Source of the DNA: Clytia hemisphaerica
Lineage: Eukaryota > Cnidaria > Hydrozoa > Leptothecata > Clytiidae
DNA length: 64,000 nt
Direction: 5' to 3'
Assembly: GCA_902728285.1 (NCBI GenBank)
Contig: CACVBU010001361.1
Coordinates: 558,001 to 622,000, forward strand
Shown here: positions 56,679-64,000 of the stretch, one piece after another
How the letters are laid out: each line of letters starts with the position of its first letter
Numbering within the stretch: position 1 is the stretch's first letter
Notes under the pieces: generated by a model
Told to the model about the DNA's origin: nothing
What the model saw: only the letters and a program-made list of their open reading frames with translations
Database searches by the model: none
Translations under genes and position numbers: made by a program

Positions 56679-59137
56679 GCGGGAGAAGAGGAATTGGTGG
56701 TGGTTTAGAAAGTCATCCAAGGCTAACATGCGAGACACGTTTCCGGTCGAATAACAACGCGTTAAACATGCCTGCTGCGAAAAAAATATTGCTGGAAGCA
56801 GCTCCCCCAGGCTTCCGAATTTCACTATCAACATGTTATAATTACACCAACTCGTACAGAGAGAATTCGAGGCAAGCTGTCCAGCACCACCATGGTAGAG
56901 GGGTCAATGCCAACATTTCTTTGAAACGTCCGTCACGGACAGTGGTATCCAAACTAGTGGTCAACCTCCACTGGAGTACAAATAATGTCAATTTGTTTTT
57001 GGAAGAGGCAGAAAATGATCCAACAAATCACATGATAATATTCATATTCACTGTATGAAAGTTTTTCCCTTTTTTACCGACATGATCATGAGATATTGAA
57101 AGCCCTAAAAGCCTCCAGTATTGGATCTTAGTTTCCTAGCCGAGAAAAAGTGAACCCCTACGACATGTATGTGACTGAACAAATCTAGCCGACTTTATTG
57201 ATTTCTACTGGCACATTTTTCGATATCTGGCGATAGTTTTTGCTTTTAATCTTGCGTTTGAAATAAAAATAAATCTCTTTCAATTCAGGTGGCATACAAC
57301 CAGTGGCGCTTAGTTGCAAATCGTATCGAAAAATAAGCGTAGAAGATCACACATACGACCAGAGTAGAGAAAATGCCATCTGTCCTATGACCCACCTTTT
57401 CGTAGATGTAAACAAATATCTAGATGTCGAAGGTCAATCGTCAGTCGAGAGAACAGTTGTTCGCAGTGGCGTACCTATCACATACGTTTATCTTGCGTTC
57501 TTTGAAAGGGAGACTACCTTCAACGCACTCAATGAATTCTTTAATCTCTGCACTGTACCACAACTTGACACTCAATTACGACAAGGCCGTTCTTTGAAGG
57601 AGAACTTGAGTTTTATTGTGGACAATGGACACGGTGAGGATCCGGATAGTCCTTTGACTAAGATGTGCCTTGTTCGTATCTTGATAAGCTTAAAGATTCA
57701 ACGCATTACCCAACGTTCGTTCGCTGAATACAATAGTAAAAGAAACTTTGTAGAGCGAGTCCATGCATCAGAGAATATGGTTCTTGCTCAACATGGTCCT
57801 TTTGCATCCAAACAAGTCCACGCAAACGCACGAATTGGATCTCCTGAACACGAAGAAAAAATGGAAAAAATGGCTGAAAATGTCGTAGAATGTCTCAAGA
57901 CGGCAACATTCAGTGAAAATCAACTGATTGCTATTCCTGGTCCAAAAACCAAGGTTTTCAACGACGAAGAAAGATTGCAAGAGTTTCTAAAACTTTCCGA
58001 AGAAAAGAAAGCATCGTGCGGTTGGACCTACAGTCCGGTGAAAGGAACATTGATGAATGAGCTAAAACAACTATGGGGCTTCAACGACAAGAAAAGAAAG
58101 TATTTCGATGACTACGTACTTGCTAATAGTATGAATGTCGAAAAATCTTCTTGGCTGGACAAGTACTCTGCTACCTTTTCGTCAACATGAAATAAACTAT
58201 TACTTACTTACTTACCAGTATCTACCATCCCGATTTCACAGGACGCCGGTATGAAATCCAACCAATCCCCGATTATGTGAGATGGTATGAAACAAGCGGG
58301 GAACTACACTACATGTCAACCGAGGAAACAATTTCAACAACTACAGAAATCGAAGAATTAAGAAGCTTTCCGGGCATCTTCCTCCCAGACAAATTGATTC
58401 AGTACCTTCACACCGTTTCATCGCAAGTTCCGGATGAAGTTCTCAAAAATTTCACCGCACTGTGTTGGATTCCTTTCTCTGACGTGAAGAAAAGGTTCGA
58501 ATAACTAAATGAAAAGATGGCAAATGACTTACAGAACAGTCAAGACCGTGCAGTGTGGGCACAACACCAGTTGTTCAACATGACTGTACCAGAGCTGAAA
58601 CAATAATGCTCAACCCTTAATATCAACACAAAGAATCTGTTCAAACACGAAATTGTTGAGTCACTTGCGAACGCAACGAAACAAAAGAAACCGAAACCTT
58701 CGAAGCAAGTAAAATTCGAAAAGATACCCGAAACAATTAAGGGGATCTCAACATTCATTATTCCTGTTTTTCCTTCAATGAAACGAGTTGAGGATCTTAT
58801 TGAAGTGTTTGGAGAGCTTAAGGTGTTTCTCCGTGTGCAAGTTGCTGAGAACGCAATCAGTACAGCCAAAATACCTCGACAAGTTAGCGCGGAATCGGCG
58901 AACAACGTGGATGAACGTGAACGTTACTTTGAAATTGGAGCTACGTTAAAAATCAAATGGGTTCAAAATCAACTTGGCGTTGGATGGAAACCAGGATGGT
59001 ACGTGGCTAGAGTTCATTCATCAGATTATGATAATGATTGAATCGATGTGATTTATGATTCTCAACCTAACGTTCTTTACACGGTGGATGTTACATCACA
59101 TACTTCTACAGGAAAAATCAAATTGCTCAAAAAGTGA
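56679..59137 (+). pseudogene. Decayed DDE-like transposase with C-terminal Tudor-like domain
   Basis: An AG acceptor at 56677-56678 opens a frame with GGRRGIGGGLESHPRLTCET, FRISLSTCYNYTNSYRE, HHHGRGVNANISLKRPSR and VVNLHWSTNNVN. The frame is broken between about 57035 and 57295 and resumes at 57303-58190 with VPITYVYLAFFERETTFNAL, FIVDNGHGEDPDSPL and AEYNSKRNFVERVHASEN. The conserved Asp in VDNGHGE and Glu in FVERVH look like the second and third residues of an RNase H-fold DDE site; the region that should hold the first Asp is in the broken part. The next stretch (PDYVRWYETSGELHYMSTEE at 58265, FGELKVFLRVQ, then GWKPGWYVARVHSS and YTVDVTS to the stop at 59137) has stops at 58504, 58605 and 59041. 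I recall similar uncharacterised proteins in marine invertebrates but can name no superfamily. Confidence 0.55.
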
Positions 59138-59938
59138 ACATTTTTTATTAGTTTTAGTAGGAATACAGGGTGTTATATGAAAATGCGAAGATTGTAATTA
59201 ATTGCCTTTTTTCCACATTGCCTGAATCAGTCGTCTAGCACGATAGCTTTTGTTTTTCATAACATTCTTAAGTATTTTACTTATTCTTTACGATTGTTGA
59301 AATCTGGAAAAGCAGAATAAAATGATAAGGTCAAAGCAATACAGTTTTGGGGAAAAAACTTGAATTTTTTTCGTGAATGACACATTTGTAGCGTAAACAA
59401 TTCAAAAAATATACAATTTTGTTGAATTTATTTACCAGTTTATTTAGAATCGACAGCAAGTGTTCTCTAAACATTTTTTTGCTACTTTATAAGTAAAAAT
59501 AACATACAAGTTTTGTACTATTTTTGGAAAGGAATTTACTTCTTTAGGTAAAGTTATTCTGCTTATACACAAGAAAAAACTCGTTTTGTATGCCTTTCAA
59601 ATTTCTTTTTTCTTGTACATAAAACATTAATTAAAAGCCCTCAGTATTTTTGAAAGTATCACATAACTATGGTTTCCTTCCACACGTCGAAAACACTTTT
59701 CAATAAACGCCCCCTAAAATGAACACTCCCTTCCCTCTAGGAGGGAAACAAGGGCTATAAGAAAACATAATTTAAAGGAAAACTTATATATATATCATAC
59801 CAAGTGTAATCTTTTAGCATTTTTATTGATTTTGACCTGTTTCTACATCTCTAAGTTAATATATTTGTACTCAAACAATAATGGAAAGGCAAAACGATTA
59901 AGCTTTCCATATAGTCTGTCTTTAATCCAAGGGGTCCA
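59138..59938. other. Non-coding, nothing recognised
   Basis: AT-rich 3' flank of the DDE-like remnant. No gene or paired repeat was seen. Confidence 0.4.
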
Positions 59939-60560
59939 AAATAAGGTAAAAAAGTCCAGGAGCTGAATTTTAGTCCAGATTAAGGTAAAAAAATTCAGGG
60001 TGGTCAGTAAAACGAGGTAAGAAATCCAGGGTGGTTAGTAAAACGAGGCAAAAAATCCAGGGTTGTTATTAAAACTAGGCAAAAAATCCAGGGTGGTTAG
60101 TAAAGAGAAAAAAATCAGGGTGGTCAGTAAAATGAGGTCAAAAATCCAGGGTGGTTAAAACGAGGTAAAAAATCCAGGTGGTCAGTAAATTGAGGTAAAA
60201 TCCAGGGTGTTAGTAAAACGAGATAAAAAATCCAGGGTGGTCAGTAAAATAGGTCAAAATCCGGGTGGTTAGTAAAACGAGAAAAAAATCCAGGTTGTCA
60301 GTAAAATGAGGTAAAAATCCAGGGTATGGAGTAAAACGGTTAAAAAATCCAGGGTGGTCAGTAAATGAGGTAATCCAATCCAGGTGTGGTTAGTAAAACG
60401 AGGCAAAAAATCCAGGGTGGTCAGGAAAATGAGGTCAAAATCCAGCATGGTCAGTAAAAAGTTGAAAATCAAGATCCTTCTGACGTGGACTGCAGACTAA
60501 TGTAGGAGGTAAAATCCAGAGTCTAAAAAATGAGAAAAATCAGGGGGGTCTTGAATTTAA
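59939..60560. repeat. TCCAGGGTGGTC minisatellite, right
   Basis: About nineteen variable units of roughly 31 bp: AAAAAATCCAGGGTGGTC followed by AGTAAAACGAGGTA. The core is the same as at 49018-49245 and lies in the same strand orientation. Confidence 0.88.
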
Positions 60561-60628
60561 AAAAACCAGGGTCACTTCCCGAAAAAGACTCTCAACATAG
60601 GGGTACAAATTTTCTGAATAGCAATTAA

Positions 60629-61399
60629 TCCAGGGAATGTTTTAAATACCGAATTTCAAATAGGGATGAAATCAAAGTTAAGTCCCAGTATGGCTGAAAT
60701 TATAGAATCTTTTCCCCACCGGCGACGAAAGCAAGTCACCTAATCCTTTGGCCATTTTGAGAGCTCAATCCTTACCAGCGAAAACGAAAATGAAAAATAA
60801 CCTGGCTTTGGCACTTTCTCTGTGTCGTCGAATATATATGGATAGTGCATCCGCAATTCGACACTTGCTTCTCTCATTTTCGTTCAGCTTGAATGTTCGA
60901 AGGATCTGTAAAAAAGTGCGATAACAAAAATACTGAGGTGGTCTCTGGGTTGAGGGAGTTCAACATGAAATGAAATTCTTTATATTAGAAAATCTAAGAG
61001 AATTTTTTACTAAGGTGCCTGTCCGTGCAAACAGAAAAGTACAGGGTTCGAGTAAGATTCAGACATGAAGTAGCGATTTCAGCAGTTTTTTTCGAGTAAG
61101 TCCATGAGTTCTGTTCTATTCCATAAATTCTCTTAGATTTTCTAATATAAAATCTGAACTTCATTTCACGCGGCGCTTCGCGCTGCGCTTATAAAATTCT
61201 CAAATTTTATATCAGAAAATATTGCAAGATTTTATGGTGCGACCATGGCTCCGAGGGACGGCCTTAAAAGGCAGCGTCGGGCCAGGCTCTTCCTTGTTCA
61301 AAGCCTTGTATTAAGTATCAATCCTGAGTCTAAACTTTCCTCTGTTGGTTTATTATAAAATGTTTCCCATACAGACTTGTTTTTTCCAGTTCCCACAAC
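60629..61399. other. 3' flank of the DIRS remnant with an inverted repeat
   Basis: TATTAGAAAATCTAAGAGAA at about 60982-61001 is inverted at about 61127-61146 (TTCTCTTAGATTTTCTAATA). This could belong to the terminal structure of the DIRS element. No gene is seen. Confidence 0.4.
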
Positions 61400-62292
61400 T
61401 CATAATTTTAGCCACGGAGGCTCCCATTGTTTTGCTTTAGTTGATGAAGCTGACCTGGCTGAGTGTGCAGTTAACTTTGAGACGTCCACACCAGTATTCG
61501 CCAGCACTGTCTTAAGCCAATTCCCTATTGTACTTGGAGTTATTATTGGTTTATGTGGGTTTATGTAGCTGGGAAAAACTCTTGTGGCCTTATTAACGTC
61601 CCTCCAAGGTTTAGTTCTATCTAGGTATGCAGTTTCGCGTTCTTTTTCTGCTGCCTGATTATTCTGTTCACGTTCTTTTAGTGTTAAAAGCTCAATTTCT
61701 TCGAATTTTGATACAATGTCTTCCATTGCAACCTCAAATTCAGTTGGTTCTTCTGCAGCTATTCCAGTTGCTTTTTCATCATCTGCTTTTTTGCGCTTGA
61801 AATTTTTTTCTATCAATAAATATCGTTCTCGTACAGCACGGTGATTAACTGTAAACTTTGTGTCATCTGAAGTATTTAAAGTCTCTGCACTCAACTTCCA
61901 CGACTCACCTCGTTGTGTGGTGCCACTCTTGTGATTATAAGGTTCATATGTATATATTTCTCGTACCAGAATTTCCTTGTGTTGGCGAGTCCAGATCATG
62001 GGAGACCTAAAAATAAAAGAAAACTAGTAAGAAAACCAGAAAACAAAGACACCAAAATAAAAAAAAAGTTGTTTTTGGGACCAAGCTGATTTTGGTTTGT
62101 TTTGATCCTCAGTTCTCTCGTTTCAAAAAGGGCAAAACAAAACAAAAAACAAGAAAAGAGATGAATGAAATGAGTAAGGCAACTGAAAAGAATCAGAAAT
62201 TATTAAATACAAGTTATGATGAGAATGTATACTAACTTTCTTTTTTGTTTTTGTTCAGCTGCTGCTACAGAAACTCCAACTTGTTCAGCCAT
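61400..62292 (-). CDS. Myb/SANT-like domain fused to a DIRS tyrosine recombinase C-terminus
   Basis: Two exons on -: 62292-62237 (MAEQVGVSVAAAEQKQKRK) and 62006-61400, joined by GTTAGT...TTTTAG in matching phase, give 220 residues. Residues about 22-110 form a Myb/SANT-like DNA-binding region (MIWTRQHKEILVREI, QRGESWKLSAETLN, FTVNHRAVRERYLLI) followed by a Glu/Lys-rich helix. From about residue 148 the frame continues without a break into the catalytic C-terminal part of a DIRS-type tyrosine recombinase (YLDRTKPWRD, SYINPHKPIITPSTIGNWLK, KLTAHSARSASSTKAK). The H-x-x-R motif is present, but the frame stops soon after, before the expected catalytic Tyr. The N-terminal part of the same recombinase lies just upstream (62456-62845), so the Myb-like gene seems to have been inserted into it. 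The chimera may be expressed but could not recombine DNA alone. Confidence 0.6.
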
Positions 62293-62379
62293 TTTGTTTG
62301 AATTTCTGCACGTTTTCAAGAGAACTTCATTTCAGAGAATTGAGGTCTCAAGATTTCGTGGAACGGCTTTCGCAAGGGG

Positions 62380-62456
62380 TTTCCCCTGTTCTGAGCATGC
62401 GCAGTGATTATTTTTTCTCTCGAAGACCGCCCACGAACACCACCGCCGCCGCTGCT
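62380..62456 (-). promoter_or_regulatory. Possible promoter of the Myb-recombinase chimera
   Basis: About 110 bp upstream of the ATG, on -, is CTGCGCATGCTCAG, one base from the palindromic NRF1 site (TGCGCATGCGCA), next to a CCGCCGCCG tract. CpG-rich sequence is otherwise rare in this window. This is inference from motif and position only. Confidence 0.35.
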
Positions 62457-64000
62457 TAAGCTCGCTTATATTCCACTGGTGGAGGTATAGATCGTATTTT
62501 TCTAATGTTTTTAGGTTTTTCTGCCATTTTGAAAATTATTTTGTTTTCTCCTACTGCCATGTATCTGGTATCGAGAATGTGAAGTCCTGAACACCTCTTG
62601 ATCTTTGCTAGAGCTAAAATCATGACTGTTTTTAATGAAAGGTCTTTATTAGACAAACACTCGTTACTTTCACCTAAATTTTTAAGACAATTTAGAACTG
62701 AGTCTACCTCCCAAATCACTGAATATTTTGGTTGAGGAGGCATAAGATTTTCTATGCCTAACATTAGTTCACAGACTTCTTTCAGTTGACCTACTGGTAC
62801 ACCCTGAATGTGGTTATGGTTGGCAGATAGTGCTGACCTATACACATTAATTGTCCCTGTATTCTAAACCCTTATGGTATAGGTCTGTAAGAAAGTCCAG
62901 GATCATGTTTCTAGGGAAATTAGTGGGATCCACGTGTCTCTGTGTACACCACAGAATCCACTTTGCTGAGCCTTTGATGTACTACTTCGTCTCGCCTGTA
63001 GCATGATTTCTGAAGCTCTTTCAGATATACCTCTGTCCTCATGCTGTTTCCGGATATAAGAAAAGCTGCTAGGTTCAGTGTTTTGTTTTTGATAAGAGGG
63101 TGAGGTTCTTTCGTGTGATTCAGCAATAGATTGTGTCTTTTGGGTAATACCATTGGGTGTGCCATGCCCATTTCTAAGAGGGTTGAGAACCATGTTTGAC
63201 CTGGTCAAAGTGGAGCTATCAGGATTGCTTTTGGTGTCGCTTGTAGTTTTAAGATTTTTAATACCCTTCCTATCAGACAAAATTGGGGGAATAGGTATGG
63301 AAACTTTCCCCAGTTTTGGTACAGTGCATTTGTTGCCACACAGTCTGGGTCTGGATTCAGTGACATGTACATGGGAAGTTTTCTCATTGTTCTTGAGGCA
63401 AAACAGTCCATTTCTGGAAGGCCCCAGACTGATGTAATTTTCTGAAAAACTGTTGAGTCCAGATTCCATTCGCTGGAATTTGGTTTCTGGCGTGACCTCC
63501 AGTCTGCTATCACATTTTTCTTTGAAGGGATCCAGGATGCAGTAATCATGATCCCATTTAGCAATAGAAAATCCCAAATTCTCTTGGATATGGTTGTCAA
63601 CTGAGGGCTCTTGGTCCCCCCTTTTCTGACTAGGTAGTAGAGGGCTGTCATGTTTTCCATATACAGGTGAAATAGTTTTGGTGTTTGTAATCTGACAGAT
63701 GTCTTTATTGCTAGTTCTGCTGCCATCAGTTCTAACTTGTTTATATGATAATCGCTCTTGTCCTTCTTGGTCTAAGAGCCCCCTGTTGATGGACCTCCGT
63801 CTAGGTGTGCCCCAGCCCTGGTCGGATGATGCATCGGAGTAAATTATCATATCTGGGTTTCCCAGCCCTTTGATAGTGTTAGGTTGTTGATCCACCATTC
63901 TAGTTCCTTCTTTGAGTCTAAAGTCAATTGAATGGTTTGACCGTAGTTCATTTGGTTCTTTTGAGCCCTTATCAGGTCTTGTTGTAATGCCCTCACTTGC
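62456..64000 (-). pseudogene. DIRS-type retrotransposon: RT/RNase H end and recombinase N-terminus
   Basis: Read on - from the window edge: the RT connection (LTLDSKKELEWWINNL near 63930), RNase H start IIYSDASSDQGWG near 63845, then after a frameshift KLELMAAELAIK, MENMTALYYLVRKGGTKSP and IPSKKNVIADWRSR, continuing FASRTMRKLPMYMSLNPDPD to a TGA at 63205 and on in the same frame to 62920 (NKTLNLAAFLISGNS). After another frameshift the tyrosine recombinase N-terminal domain follows (YRSALSANHN near 62845, PVGQ, PPQPKYSVIWEVDSVLNCL, LDTRYMAVGE) and ends at a stop at 62456. DIRS elements use reverse transcriptase plus a tyrosine recombinase instead of an integrase. The rest of the recombinase is downstream at 61400-61560, beyond the Myb-like insertion. 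Gag and most of RT lie outside the window. Confidence 0.88.

Larger units (their letters stand above)
48973..60624. mobile_element. Candidate 11.65-kb DNA transposon flanked by TTAA
   Basis: The left end GGGCTATTCCAGAAATAGTC continues TGTACCCCCTATGTTGAG, and the right end, inverted, reads GCTATTCAGAAAATTTGTAC then CCCTATGTTGAG; about 30 of 40 positions agree. TTAA precedes the left end (48969-48972) and follows the right end (60625-60628). Both ends carry a minisatellite with AAAAAATCCAGGGTGGTC. Inside are a decayed DDE-like protein, a LINE ORF1, a 3-kb inverted-repeat element and smaller MITEs. The alternative is two unrelated termini of one repeat family. Confidence 0.45.

Noticed and set aside
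62903..63898. 331-residue open frame on - in the DIRS region
   Set aside because: Only its first ~40 residues match RNase H; beyond the frameshift near 63790 the true frame is the overlapping one with NMTALYYLVRKGG.

Overview
This window is AT-rich metazoan nuclear DNA. Evidence for that is GT-AG introns with conserved phases, AATAAA signals, intron-containing eukaryotic tRNA genes, and two recognisable animal genes: an SLC33A1-type acetyl-CoA transporter and an activin/BMP type II receptor kinase. The repeat load (Copia with a GalEa-like look, DIRS, PHD-finger LINE ORF1, Myb/SANT-like proteins, many TA-flanked MITEs) would suit an early-branching marine invertebrate, most plausibly a cnidarian. 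That placement is inference only.

Layout. 1-9.1 kb: gene-free DNA with a tandem/inverted repeat (2584-3453), a 5'-truncated Copia pol pseudogene (3841-6330) broken by a 68-bp-arm palindrome, and two foldback-type repeats. 9.1-18 kb: SLC33A1 in seven exons on +; its 5.2-kb intron 5 holds at least five transposon-derived repeats, including a 2.7-kb element inserted in a CCTAGG minisatellite. 18.5-19.8 kb: a convergent two-exon gene on - for an unrecognised basic/acidic low-complexity protein. 19.8-26.5 kb: MITEs, two copies of a GGACCTACC-ended repeat, and three tRNA genes (His-GTG, Ile-AAT, and Ile-TAT with intron). 27.3-30.3 kb: the type II receptor on -, with five exons visible and the signal-peptide exon not found. 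31-44 kb: almost entirely MITEs, foldback elements, minisatellites and a degenerate hAT element with an exact 8-bp target duplication. 44.9-48.9 kb: a decayed LINE ORF2 on -, interrupted by two MITEs inserted one after the other. 48.97-60.62 kb: a stretch bounded by TTAA plus an imperfect inverted repeat, with subterminal minisatellites, a decayed DDE-like transposase and nested repeats including an intact PHD-finger LINE ORF1; it may be one 11.65-kb DNA transposon. 61.4-64 kb: a DIRS-type retrotransposon on - whose tyrosine recombinase is split by a Myb/SANT-like gene, giving an open spliced Myb-recombinase chimera.

The two host genes are independent: one imports acetyl-CoA into the ER/Golgi, the other is a cell-surface serine/threonine kinase receptor. 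Most of the remaining sequence is transposon biology: non-autonomous families with TA target duplications, nested insertions that can be ordered, and repeats that carry regulatory-looking motifs such as E2F-type boxes.
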